Shown in pieces: positions 44,447-56,070 of a stretch of 64,000 nucleotides of DNA. Below the pieces are notes generated by a model. That model saw only the letters and a list, made by a program, of their open reading frames with translations. It had not been told where the DNA came from and did not search any database. A program made the position numbers and the translations under genes. The DNA lies in assembly GCA_037576215.1 (NCBI GenBank), contig JBANDB010000002.1:2108001-2172000 (forward strand). Direction: 5' to 3'. Positions within the stretch are counted from its first letter, which is position 1; every line of letters begins with the position of its first letter. Source of the DNA: Armillaria gallica. Taxonomy: Eukaryota; Basidiomycota; Agaricomycetes; Agaricales; Physalacriaceae.

Positions 44447-45014
44447 TTGCTCAAGTAAAGATGTGAATATTCAATTTTACGATTGGAATTTTCTCGGTTA
44501 GACTCAACAAAGAGCACATGACTCGACGCGTCGCCGTACAAGCATGTCAACGTGTGTTCCCTTGTTTCAGTTCTTGGAATAATAGTCATCCCTGAGTACG
44601 CCACGGCGTGGATTGCAAATTGATAAGCATTCTGTGAAGTCGGGGTTTGATTCTGTCTGTGCCTTCGGTCTGTAAGTTAGGAACCAGTGGTAGAATTCTT
44701 GCTTACTCTTTGATGGGCTCTTAGCTTCTCAACGATGCCAGGCAGCACCTCAGCATAAGTGAAGCGATTGTCAGGGTGGGACATCGCGACAAGGGCGTTG
44801 ATGATTGATTGCCCATCACCGGATAATCACGTGTGCTTCAATTCGCAAACCCTGTGCTGCACTCTACCGCACTGCGATGCAATAATTATTAGTATCGGTC
44901 GCAAGAAATTGTTTGATAAGGGTACCATAGAAATTTGTGAAGAACACTTTATATTTATGTATGTTTCAATTCAATCCCGTACAGTTCTAGTACAAGATAA
45001 ATGAACTCTCTCTC
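44447..45014. other. Spacer between two minus-strand KDZ-element genes
   Basis: About 570 bp between the end of the 112-aa gene and the start of the 696-aa gene, both on the minus strand. It should contain the promoter of the latter. I see no further exon that can be joined convincingly. Confidence 0.4.
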
Positions 45015-45575
45015 TTAAGTCCTACGAGGAATATAGTCTTCGGGGTGGTAGATATGGCCTCGTCTGTGTGGGCGGTCATCAGGCATCTGACCAGGGTCAT
45101 TCTCGTACTTCGCCATGAAGGACCTGCATTGGAAAACTTAATATTTGGTCATAACGATTTGAAAAGAGCATAGGCACTGACATCCAGCGTTGAGAGTCAG
45201 CTTTGAGGCGAAGCTTTTCCCTGTTTCTATTGAAAACTAGAATTCAGAAGTAAAGAAATATCTCAAACACAGATACTCACGCCTTTCGGTACTTCACTTG
45301 AGAGGCTCGTTGTTGTGCCTTCACCGCTTCCTGCTGTGCCAGTGGCATTGCCTTTATGCGCTCTCTGCGTCTGTATGAAAAGAATGTTATCAATGTCATT
45401 TAAAAAAAACATGCATTGAATTACCGTTGCATGGCATTGCGTGCCTTCTCCCTCCTTGATTCCTTGTTCCTGTGAAAGTCGGTGAGAAAGAGCAAAGCTA
45501 TTGGCAGGTATTAATACCCTCAGACCTTTTCTCATACGCCTCCTTGGAGAGGTGCCGCTTCTCTTTGGAATCCAT
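45015..45575 (-). CDS. KDZ element small basic protein, 112 aa, five exons
   Basis: Exons 45575-45526, 45469-45425, 45370-45281, 45226-45182 and 45123-45015 join in frame through GT..AG introns and end at TAA. The product starts MDSKEKRHLSKEAYEKR and is a strongly basic helix (RNKESRREKARNAMQRRRER, YRKANREKLRLKADSQRWM), ending in an HPEDYIPRRT tail. The basic run resembles a bZIP-like or nucleic-acid-binding helix but has no clear leucine zipper. It lies head to head with the transposase gene about 890 bp away. A DNA-binding partner of the transposase is plausible but unproven. Confidence 0.6.
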
Positions 45576-46461
45576 GCCAGTCCTATGACAGTTTCCGGGT
45601 TTTACGAGGTCCCAAAAGCTCTTGGTTGGGGTCGGTAGTCTTACGTGGCGAGTTATCGACTGTCAAAAATTAGACTGTCAATTAACGGCATTGAGACAGG
45701 GGAAATGATATGGACATACAGACACAGTTGATAGTAGGGCCTTGAACAAATTTCAAGTTATACAGCGCAGTGATGAATGAGTGAGAAGCGAAACAAGTTG
45801 AAGCTGTGACTGGATCAAGTCCAAATAAGATCACGTTTCTAGGACTTGGTGACAATCTCAAACCCGCTCATGATCGTTGTCTCACAGACATCTGTAGCAG
45901 GTCTATCAATTAGAGGATGACACATTGATGATTCGAGGACATTATAAACACTAATATTACCCAAATTTAATACAATTATGTTTGAACGAGACTCCCGAAT
46001 GCTAATTAATATTCACCAGCTCACCTGCCTCAATCTGTAGCACAGTGCTAGTAATATGAACTGAACTTGCCAATGCTACCTCCAATTCTACAATCTATAT
46101 CCTTACAAAAAAACCTACAAATCCCATTCAAGACTGTCCAGCGAAATATCGGCGAGTTCGTCAGTGCTACCTTAAACCAGTTATTAGATAATAGACCTCC
46201 CTCTGATCTAACGGCTCGTTACTCGCTCCTCCGTGTTAATGTCCATGCATGTTGCAGATGTCAGATCCTTGGCAGTAAGCTGTGGTACTGAGATAAAGAA
46301 TATTGAGCAACAGGAATTTATAACAGAGTTGACGAAGGCAGCGTCAAGCAAGCAATGATGCAATGACACGTGATCATGATCATTTGTCGCTGTTGAATTT
46401 CAACTTGAACTTAACGTGTCGTGTCGCATTGTGCCAGTGGCCTTGCCTGTCTAAATTTCTG
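45576..46461. promoter_or_regulatory. Divergent intergenic region of the KDZ element
   Basis: Lies between the start codons of the small basic gene (minus) and the transposase (plus), so it should hold both promoters. AT-rich; no specific box can be named with confidence. The transposase could also start at an upstream in-frame ATG at 46363. Confidence 0.4.
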
Positions 46462-49400
46462 ATGGGCATCCAACGTGCATCCGGATCCTCCTCAAAAATT
46501 CGCCTACCTGTCCCAGTACGTGGTGGTCGCAATAGATCCATCCTCCACTCCCGCAGGGCCGTAACAAAACGCTGTCGAGATGCGAAAGTCGTTGAGAAAG
46601 AGTACCTTAAGGGTGGGTACAAGTACTTTGTTATTTCTGAACTTTGGTGATTGAACATTGTCTTTCTAGACCTTACCTTGGAACAACTCTCCGAGCTTGA
46701 AGCTCAAAGGGTCCAATTGACTTCGGCTTCGCAGCTCCCTGATGACGACGACGACTTCGACTCTGGCTCCTGGCAAGACATCTCAGATGCAACAAGGCTA
46801 GACGGAATATTACGAGGGAATGAGGTCATAGAAATTAGCCATGAAGGCGGAGAGTTCGAGTTGGCGAGAGATTTGCAAGAGAGGCTGTCAACAAAGTGGA
46901 GGAGACAAAGAACGTACGTCTGATTTAAAATCTCATTGAAAGCCTCAGCTAAGCTCATTCATATGTTAGTAGGCGACGGGATTTCAGGACTCGACGAAAT
47001 CGTATCCAGCAACGCATCGATGCTTTCAAGAACATCTTGGAAGCAATGACGGATGCATACATGGATTGGATGCTGAATAGAGACGAAAATAAATCACCGT
47101 CTGTGGAAGAAGAGTGTCAGTCATCTGAAGGTATCTGGGTGGTTGATATTTTTAGTAAGTTGTTGACTTCGGGAGACTGGGATATGTCACTAACCGTCAT
47201 GTCATAGGACGCTACCGTATGCTTAATGCACATGTTCCAGTTGATGCTTTAGTCCGCTGTGGAATGATTCCGTGTGCACCAAAGCGACCTAGCCTTGTCG
47301 TGACATTTCGGACAATGGAAATATTCCACACGGCCATCCTTCGCTGTCCTCAACTTTCCATTCAAGCATTTGTTCGAACACTATGTGACCTACATCATTA
47401 CCCCATTGCGGGTGGCCTCAGAGAGCAGTTCAGTATCTGCTACGACGTCTTCATTGCCATTCTCAACAACGTTGAGCTTAGAGTCATGAAAGAACTCGGT
47501 CGCTCGAATCCCGATTGGCGGCTAAAGAATTGTTGTGCCGCTTGCACATTTAAACTTGAGGGCAAGGAGGAGTTGGAATTCAGCATGTTCGGGGCTATGG
47601 ACGGCAACGACTCGCTGAAACGTGTGCCGCGCAGTAAGAAAATGGGTACATCAGCGGAAGACGACCGGATTAGCAGCGAACGGGATGATTCACGTGATGG
47701 AGGCAGTGAATACATCCTACCAAGAGCAGAGGTCGATCGCTGGTCCAAGGAGGCCATAGGGGACATGGACATAGTGGATGAAGCAAGTGCATCACCATGC
47801 GAAGAACGATGGAAGAATATGTCGGACAATCGTACCTCCAAGATGTGGGGAGTGTTCGAAGAGACAGGGTTCTTTCTCTCACTGTGTCGTCATGGCTCCG
47901 TGCTCGTTGGTGCGGACATGGTAAAAAGCGGAGAGCAGTAAGATTTCTCATAATTGAGCCAGAATTATGACTGACTGTTCTGTTCCCAGGGCCAAATATC
48001 CATTAGCAGTTGTTGCGAAACTCTTACAAGTCTTTGGAGACCGCCTCGGCATTGGATACGACATCGGATGCAAGTTTGGAGGCACAGTGCGTCGATCCCC
48101 TCTTGGTCAGCTGGCAAAGACGATGCTGTTCCGTATGCTGGTCGGTTTATTCCACGGACATGCCCACAATCGTCTGTGTCAGCTGCGACATCTTGGAACA
48201 TATCTCAAGGGCTTAGGTCTTGAGGATCTTGAGACATTAGAGCGTTTCTTTTCCAAGTCAAATGCCTTGGCTGGTGCTATTCGTTATGCCAGTCGCTTTC
48301 ACCGTCGCCAGCGTATCAGCTTGTATCTGAAACATATCGATCGTTTGGACTCCTTTGAGCATCTAAGTAAGTCTGATCCTCATTTTTATGAACCGTAAAC
48401 CTCATGAGAGAATGTGTAGGTTCGTTCTTGTGTAACAACTACCGACAGGCATTAGATATTATTGATAACTACCCAGCATTGCAGAAATCCATGCGGGAGC
48501 TTGGCGTAACTGATGAGAAGGAGTTCGAAGCGTGGTTGAGAGAGGAGGAGACTTATTTATCTAATCTACAGCGTGAACCGCCTGAGGAGACCATAGAGAT
48601 GGAGTACTATACAAGGCTTGTCCATTACTACGACATAGAGTAAGTTCGATGCTTTTTCAAGTGCTCTTCATAGCTAACTTCGGTCCTCACATAGATCAAA
48701 GGTTGCTGCAAGCCACAGAGTGGTGTTTGTCAATACAACAACCGAGACACAGCCACATACACGAGACGACACCTGCAAGATGGAGACGGCGCGAAGGCAT
48801 TTGCTTGAAAAACGGTCACAGGAGTTAGAGAGGGTACAGGACCTCGAGTGCTCGTTGAACATCGCTCCTGATGAACGATGGATGGTTGGTTCAGAGAAGT
48901 GGAAGGATAACGAGCAGAGGGTTGCTATGAGGACATACAGGCGTTGTCTGGATCGGCTTGAAGGTCTGGTAGTGGCACGAATCTTCGAGCTAACGAAGAT
49001 GAATATGTCTCATACTGGTGAGTCAGTAACAACGCTGCAAGCCCTGCATTAAAAAGCAAATCATAGGATATAAAATGCGAAAACACATAGGCAAGGCCCT
49101 GAAGGCACGCTCACAAGCCATTCGGACTGCCCTCAGCCAGTATAATGCTGCTGCTGCCACTCTTAGCCCCCCAAGACCACCACTCCAGTGGGACCGTGTC
49201 GTCGAGTACGCCTTTTTAGCCGACTTTGACCTCCTCCGGGATGTACGACAGGATATGAGTGGCCACAGATGGGCCACTCCAGCAGGCCGTCAAGCGATGG
49301 ACATGTACTTCAAGATTTGTCGAGCAAGGGAGGAGATCAAACGCCTCAACATCGAGATCCAACGAGTCATCACTTATATGCACGTTGAAGACGCACATCT

Positions 49401-49752
49401 GCGCCGGCATGAAGCGATGGTTGCTGTTATAGATCCTGCTCTTGCTCTTCAGATATCTGTATACCGCAATAGCCGAGAACGTTTCTACGCAGCCCATATG
49501 CGGCGGTTTTATGCATTATCGAAGGATGCCAGCTTCACAGGAAATATTAGTCTGGGTGTAGTCGCGCCGCGCGACGGGTTTGGGTTGGAAGAGCCAGATG
49601 ATGATGTTATGAATGTGGATAGCGAATATGTGGGTCTGGATGGCAATACGGATGGTGAAAGCGACGACAGCGATGAAGAGGAGGCTGAAGAGACTGTATT
49701 TGAGGAAGTCCAAGCTATTATTCAGGTTTCGGAAGATAATGAAAGGCAATGA
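46462..49752 (+). CDS. KDZ-family transposase, 970 aa, eight exons
   Basis: Exons 46462-46612, 46670-46913, 46973-47154, 47208-47937, 47990-48366, 48420-48639, 48695-49017 and 49067-49752 join in frame (2,913 nt). Conserved KDZ segments: LVRCGMIPCAPKRP (~200), CCAACTFKLEGKEE..FGAMDGNDSLKRV (~300-320), KNMSDNRTSKMWGVFEETGFF (~400), AKYPLAVVAKLL..GIGYDIGCKF (~440-460), FHGHAHNRLCQLRHLGTY (~490) and ERFFSKSNALAGAIRYASRFHRRQ (~520-540). These belong to the RNase H-like core; acidic residues in MDGND, GYDIG and LEDLETLERF are candidate catalytic positions. The tail (~900-970) is acidic. No lesion found, so the gene may be active. The 46363 start would add 33 residues. Confidence 0.85.
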
Positions 49753-49783
49753 AGAGTAGCATATATTCTGTTAGTTTATACGT

Positions 49784-50099
49784 ATCTAATGCGTATTTTT
49801 TCATATTTTTCGAGCCAAAATTGCGCCCAGGGGAGAGCGCACGATGGATAGAAGCGGGACAATGTGCGGGCCGTCGGGCTATGGTTAATCGGGTTGACGG
49901 TCCCTGATACCGACAGGCAGGTGCCGCCGCTGATATGGGATTTATGACGCCATCTTAGGGAGGGAATGACAGTAAAGGTGGGTCGCTATTCAAGTGTTAT
50001 TCAAGTGTTGCGTACCTAAGACAAAATCACTATAATTATAGCCGGACCCTGACCATGGTGATGCCTATTATATCAGGCGCCATGCGGGTCTATCAGGTG
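49784..50099 (-). repeat. Right terminal inverted repeat of the KDZ element
   Basis: Reverse complement of 41634-41950; ends GGGTCTATCAGGTG at 50099. It begins only about 30 bp after the transposase stop codon. Confidence 0.85.
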
Positions 50100-50340
50100 C
50101 GAGCTCAAAAATCGATCTTTTTAAATGACCATATATGTACGGTATAAACACCGATGCCAATTCAAATGTTACGCCTTTACGTATTCCGCTCAACAAGAAG
50201 ATAATAAATGAATACGGACAGCGAGCGCTTAAAGAATGTACCCTGATAGTCACGCAGGGAGGCTCATAACGCCGTCTTGTGGTTTCTCCTTGGAGGAAAA
50301 TCAACTCGAGTAAAGCGCATGAATTTTTGCGCCGAAATAG
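50100..50340 (-). pseudogene. 3' tail remnant of a DUF6534-type copy
   Basis: Directly right of the KDZ element the minus strand reads IFLQGETTRRRYEP, matching the C-terminal tail of copies 1 and 3, preceded (to the left) by the CGAGCTCAAAAATC flank found downstream of other copies. Only the tail is present before sequence of copy 5 begins. Confidence 0.5.
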
Positions 50341-50597
50341 AGCCTCCGAGTCCCCACCTTGGCAACCGTGCTTTGGTAGTACTGAGCCGGAGTTCCTCGA
50401 TGGATCGAAGGGTGGGAAGGTAAGACGCCTACAGTAGTATGTCCCACTAACTTCAAATCTAGAGTGGCAGATCCGTGCAGATTGGATTGGAGGTATACAA
50501 CACTATTCAGACAGTCGGAGCTAATAACGTTCATCTTCAAGCCACCATCTTTTGGCCCACATTTTGTTTACACCACACTTGAATTCTGAGTATCGAT

Positions 50598-52155
50598 TTA
50601 GTACACGTGCGGTCGAAGCAGTGGGAAACGGTATTTATTACAACAACGAAAATCAGTGCGGGTTCCCGTACAAGGTGTACTCGAAGAAAGTACATTAATA
50701 GTTACACAGTGTAACTTTCGTCCTCTGGTTTGTCCTTGGGGGAAAATCAGCTTCAAGGAAAGACATGAATCACCATGACTGACACTCATTGGACTCATTC
50801 TATGATCACCACTGAGTACTTCTTTAGTTATCGTGACCACTGACACTTGCCCTTGCATCCCGTCTGTAGACTGGGCGCCTTCTCGTGATTGGGAGGTCAT
50901 GTCCCTTATCATAGTGGTCGTCGTCTCCATATCGGTTGAGGACGTATAGATATCCCGTCCACCCATAATACGGATTCGCGAATTCAGCACCATGTAAACG
51001 GTATTAGCATATAGCTTAGATATGATGAAAGCAGGTGTCGCATAGAATGCCTGGCCAGGGAAGGCAAAAAAGAGGATAAGGCTAAGTAGAGTGACAACAG
51101 CTAAAAGTAGAAAGCGCTGATCTCCTGACAACTGTGAAACGTAGGGAGTAAATACCTGTTACAGATCCTGTTTCAATGATGAGACGGATTAACTTTGTGA
51201 CAATGATTCTGGTCTGACGGAAACCGGTGTTGCTGTGCATAAGCTATCGCGATATAGTATCAATGTCGATGAAGATAACTGAAAGAGAGAAAGAGCTCAC
51301 ATAGTAGGTCATGCAAATAGCGATGACAATATCACACAAGGCAGAGGCTCCGCACCAGATCTATGCGTGCATCAGCACAATTAACGGGATATCTAGTTAG
51401 TTAGCTACCCCGAAGGCGGTGGATGTCTTCCTGTTATTGAATTTTGTAATGTTGCCCTCTTGAAAACCGTAGATGCCTCCGATTATACCTGCCACAGAGC
51501 TAGTCAAAGACACCTGTAAAAGATGAGCTAGACTGCCGTGGATAACGAGCACGGCGACGAACACAGATGACAAATATTGGGACGATTCGTGACTTTGACA
51601 ATATGAAGATTCGGTATGCATAGAAGACTTGTCCGACACAAGCAACTGTATTCATGTTAAGAAATGAGCAGAAGATGCTGCACGTAGTGACGCACTGACG
51701 GCGCTCATGATCGGGACAATGAGCCAATAGAAATGTACATCTGTGAGGGCATCTAAATCACCGAACCCGTATCCGAACGTTGCAAACGCATCGTGGCTGG
51801 CGAGTATCGTCTGAACAAGTTCGAGGATGTAGATACCATAGACGAGATATTTTACGAACTTCTTGTCGTTCGGAAATGCTAGATAGTACAGATCTGGCAC
51901 CGAGAATGTATTAGAAACAACACTACTAGAGAGTGAGTGACTCACAAAGCTGTACAGAGAGTGTCCCGAAGAGTCCCCAGTGCAAGAGATAGCCGACGAT
52001 CTGAATTGGTGTGTTAGTGTCTGCATAGATTGAACGCACAATTTGACAAACATCCGGTCCAGACCTGAAATGAGTCGGTTCAATACACATCAGTCACCTT
52101 GAAGATTTTTAACTTACAGCTGTTCTATGGGATAACCTGCGGGGACGGGCTGCAT
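50598..52155 (-). CDS. DUF6534-type multi-pass membrane protein, tandem copy 5
   Basis: N-terminus MQPVPAGYPIEQL, the 13-nt exon (SGPD, its last base changed G to T but the GTTTGT donor kept), IVGYLLHWGLFGTLSVQL, LYYLAFPNDKKFVKYLVYG, VHFYWLIVPIMSAV, CVGQVFYAYRIFILSKSR, VSLTSSVAGIIGGIYGF, NTGFRQTRIIVTKLIRLII, TLLSLILFFAFPGQ and KLYANTVYMVLNSRIRI. The tail runs to a stop at 50598 and resembles that of copies 2 and 6 (SVSHGDSCLSLKLIFPQGQ). About seven membrane spans; likely intact. Confidence 0.75.
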
Positions 52156-52879
52156 GTCGTATTTGGAGTGGTTTTTCTGGTCCTGAGATGAAAGAACCTG
52201 TACATATATTTCTCACCGTCATCGTGAGAAATCTGAAAGAAGTCCTTCGAATACCCAAAGCTGGTAAGCATCACAGACCAGGTTGAAAGGCAGTACAGTT
52301 ACTCTGATTTCAATCGTTGATTGATGGTCCACGCATTGACCATCCAATTGATCATCGTCATTCCATTCCGCAGGTTCAGAAGAAATCTCCGAACCAAAGT
52401 ATAGCAGAAGAGATACCAGCACGCTAATTTCAAGTTTATATTAGAACTATGCCCAAAGATAAACTGTGAGAAGGAGGAAGAATCTTTGCTCACCTTGCTA
52501 TACAGTTGGCGCGTCTATCTATCTTCTCTTCGTCCAACAGATGAATGGAAAACGGCTTCTTATGCCTGATCATCTCCTGCCATCGGGAATGTCTTTGATA
52601 TATCACGGTGGCCTGCATTTTTTGTTGGTCTGAAGTCCTATAGCCATGGAAACGCGGCAGTGTCCTTGATTGTCCCTGGGACACTGTGGGTGGCAATCTC
52701 TGTATAAATTCCTTCGCACTGAAACATTCCCGGGTAATGTCTTCCGGATCTCCCCCTCAACAATTGTATTGCACTAAGAGCAGTCAAGGAGACAGAACTG
52801 GGCCCGAGCTCGATGGATCACGAGTACTGGGAAGGAAATTAAAGCGTGGGAAAGCAAGACCCCACGCACCAAAATAGAA

Positions 52880-54240
52880 ATGCCAAGCCGTGTAATACTA
52901 CCCTACCTACCCTACAATATGCAAAGGACGACGACGACCAACACCATATATCCCGCCAATCTACGAGAATTATTTACTTTCTTTCCCGAACGACCACTAC
53001 AAATATGCTCATCAACATTGGCTGCCGATGTGCCCTATCGTCAGGTTTTGACGCGATGTATTGGAAGCCGAGGATGGTGGCCGTCGCAGGAAAATTTTGG
53101 CTATTTGCCAGTCCCAGTATTTCTTGATGTTTTTTTTTGTTCCCGACTTGAACTTCGTTTGAATGTGTCGAGAAGTGCTCAGGGTTTGGAGAATGCGAAA
53201 ACCTGGCTATAGGAGCGGGCCATACGGACCGAGGAGTGTTCGTGAGCATGCCAACCTTTGCACTTCTCACCATATCTCCTCCCCGTCACAAAGTTAACGG
53301 CCAGTCTCTGTCTGAAAAGGTCGGACCATAAACTACCACGGGATCATCTAGCTGAAACATGGCTCGCCAACCTTTGCGCACGCTCTGACCGCAAAACTTA
53401 TCCAATTTGCCTGACTTCGTTCCCTTGGACGTTCAAGCTCGACCCGGGAAGATTATGGGGCCCCTACACGTCCATGAAGCGTTTCAAAGGTATCACCAAC
53501 CTTACGTTCCACCGAAGCCACCGCCGGAATTTTTCAAGTCGATCGATATATCCCGGGAACGACATCGACGTTATTGAGGAGCGACTATCTGGACCGTAAA
53601 CGAATCTGGTCTCAAAACCGTCCGGGACGACTTGCCGATTGACAAAGGCCTGGCATGAAGGCCTTGTGTGTTTCATCTGATCATTTTGACGCGTATGGCC
53701 ATGAGTTCGTTGTATACAACGCCAGGTGCGCGTGAGTTTCACCGGGGTATGTGTTTTGCTTTATCACACTGTTATCATCGAACGGCTTTACAGACTTTTG
53801 AATCTATACTTCCACGTTGGCATTCGCGGCTCGCCAGACCTCACAGGCGCCTCGGATACAAACTCGTTCGCTGGCATTGCGCAACCTTGGCTCAGGAGCC
53901 TGGATGGATTGAATATTTACAGTGATTTTCACCGTCTGTCCTTCTTTGCTCCCAGACACTCGAATGCAATCGGTGCGTTTTATCGGTCGATTTGCCCCGA
54001 CGCTAGGAGGCAATAGGGCGTCGCCGCCATAGCTATCTTGGTTAGGTTCCATGGACTATTGTCTTATGTCACTATCTCGCACAGAAAAGCTTGCATCACC
54101 GATGGTTATTTCACACGTAGCCTGAGAGTATAGGATTTTTTCTCGATGGGTTCATTGCAATTTCAGCCCAGCTAGGTGAGACCTTCATCGCTGGGCTCGA
54201 CAGACATTTCGTCGTTCATTTCTAGTCCGTCCTCACTTGT
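52880..54240 (+). pseudogene. Unrecognised plus-strand gene-like module, copy 5
   Basis: Same layout as copy 2. From the 70-nt intron (about 53,720) rightward it is almost identical to 31,090-31,620: the 96-residue translation starting at the intron is the same in both. Upstream, a one-base change shifts the IEEHDYLDRT segment. Unknown family, probably degenerate. Confidence 0.35.
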
Positions 54241-54603
54241 CAGAGATGAGCGTCTCTCTTTGAATAAATATTGATTGTTACCGAGCTCAAAAATCTATCT
54301 TTGCAAATAACTATATATGTATGTAAGTTGGGCGAAAGACATAAAGGCATAACATTTGGATTGGCATCGGTGTTTATAACAACAAGACAATAAATAAAAT
54401 AGGACGGCGTGGGCTCAAAAGAATGCCCCCTAATAGTTACGCAGGGAGGCTCATAACGCCGTCCTTTGACTTTGGACAGTCGGAGCCGATGTCGTTTGTC
54501 TTCAAGCCCACGTTTTGTTTACACCTCACTTGAATTCTGAGTTTCGATTTAGTACATGTGCGGTCGAAGCAGTGGGAAACGGTATTTATTACAACCAAGA
54601 AAA

Positions 54604-55831
54604 TCAGTGCGGGTTCCTGTACAAGGTGTGGCTCGAAGGAAGTACTTTAACAGTTACGCAGTGTAACTTTCGTCCTGTGGTTTGTCCTTGGGGGAAAATC
54701 AGCTTCAAGGAGAGACATGTATCACCATGACTGACACTCGTTCCATGTTCACCACTGAGTACCTCTTTAGTTATCGCGACCACTGACGCCTGTCCTTGCA
54801 TCCCGTCAGTAGACTGGGCGCCTTCTCGTGATTGGGAGGTCATGTCCCTTATTATACCGGTCGTGTATCCCATATCGGAAGAAGACGTATAGGTGTCCCG
54901 TCCATCCATAATACGGATTCGCGAATTCAGCACCATGTAAACAGTATTAGCATACAGCTTTGGCATAATGAAGACGGGTGTCGAATAGAGTGTCTGACCA
55001 GGGAACACAAAAAAGAGGATAAGGCTGAGCAGAGCGACGACAGCTAAAGTAGACGGTGTTAATCTGACGACAATGGTGAATAGTAGGTAGTAGATACCTG
55101 TCACAGATCCTGTTTCAATAGTGAGACGAGTTAGTTTTGTGACCAAAATTCGGGTCTGTTGGAAACTAGTATTGCGGCGTGTAAGCTACAACATAGTACC
55201 AATGTCAATGAACATAAGTGAAAGAGAGAAAGAGCTCACATAGTAAGTCATGCAAATAGCGATGACGACATCACACAAGGCAGAGGCTCCGCACCAGATC
55301 TGCGTGTGAATCAAGACGATCAATACGGGATAGTTAGTTAGCTATTTACCCCAACGACAATGGACGTCTTCCGGTTATTGAGTTTAGTAATGTCATTTAC
55401 TTGGAAAGAGTAGACGCCGGTGATTATCGCTCCCATAGAACTGGTCAAAGATAGCTGTAAATAGATGAGCTAGACTGTCACGGAGAGAGGCACAGCAACG
55501 AACGCAGACGACGAATGCGGGGACGGTTCGTGACCTTGACAATATAAAGATTCTGTATGCATAGAAGCCCTGCCCGACACCAGCAGCTGTACTCGTGATA
55601 AGTAGCAGAAAATGAGTGGAAGATGCTGCACATACCAGCAGCACTCATGATGGGGACGATGAGCCAATTGAAATGTACCTCAGTGAGGGCTTCGATATTA
55701 CCGAAGCCGTACCCGAACGTCGCAAAGACGTCATGGCTGACGAGTATCGTCTGAACAAATTCGACAACGTAGATGCCATAGACGAGATATTTTGTGGATT
55801 TCCTGTCCTTCGGAAATGCTAGGAAGTACAG
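54604..55831 (-). pseudogene. DUF6534-type gene, tandem copy 6, 5'-truncated
   Basis: Exons from LYFLAFPKDRKSTKYLVYG to the C-terminal tail are present and open (TEVHFNWLIVPIMSAA, FYAYRIFILSRSRTVPAF, LLSLILFFVFPGQ, KLYANTVYMVLNSRIRI; stop at 54604). The first three exons are missing because a retrotransposon LTR begins at 55832, two bases into the fourth exon. Sequence is nearly identical to copy 2 throughout. Confidence 0.75.
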
Positions 55832-55908
55832 TGTCACGGATATTTAGGGGTGACTAGAATATATCGTACTGTAAATGTTAGTACGACAAAGTGAGTTCGG
55901 GGAATCAG
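55832..55908 (-). repeat. Gypsy4 3' LTR, left piece
   Basis: 77 bp from TGTCACGG to GGAATCAG, the 8-bp target duplication of the nested hAT element. The LTR continues at 59071; its right boundary, somewhere before about 59,930, could not be set because the partner LTR is outside the window. A TATA-like string readable on the minus strand lies at about 59,376-59,384. Confidence 0.5.
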
Positions 55909-55924
55909 TAGGGATGCCCACCGT

Positions 55925-56070
55925 CCCCGTATATACGGTGAATACGGGTGCCGTATATACGGGACCGTACCCGTACCGTCAGGCCCTCAGACTTCTGGTT
56001 TACGGTACGGATGTGGCCCGTAAAACCCGTAGCGTAATACGGTTTTACGGCCGTAAATACGGCATCTCTT
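55925..56070. repeat. CCGTA/TACGG palindromic repeat cluster, left
   Basis: More than a dozen overlapping copies of ACCGTA, CCCGTA and TACGGG in both orientations within about 145 bp. Confidence 0.6.

Larger units (their letters stand above)
41634..50099 (+). mobile_element. KDZ-type DNA transposon with long TIRs and three genes
   Basis: 8,466 bp bounded by inverted repeats of about 317 bp starting CACCTGATAGACCC. It contains a plus-strand KDZ transposase gene and two minus-strand genes, all spliced and without disabling lesions, so it may be autonomous. KDZ (Kyakuja, Dileera, Zisupton) transposons are large elements described as expanded in mushroom genomes. The flanks do not show a target duplication: 8 bp left (gttagctc) and right (gcgagctc) agree only partly, and they belong to different places of the tandem unit. 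Strand follows the transposase. Confidence 0.85.

Noticed and set aside
41634..50099. 8-bp target duplication of the KDZ element (gttagctc / gcgagctc)
   Set aside because: Only six of eight bases agree and the flanks come from different parts of the tandem unit, so it is not evidence of a simple insertion.
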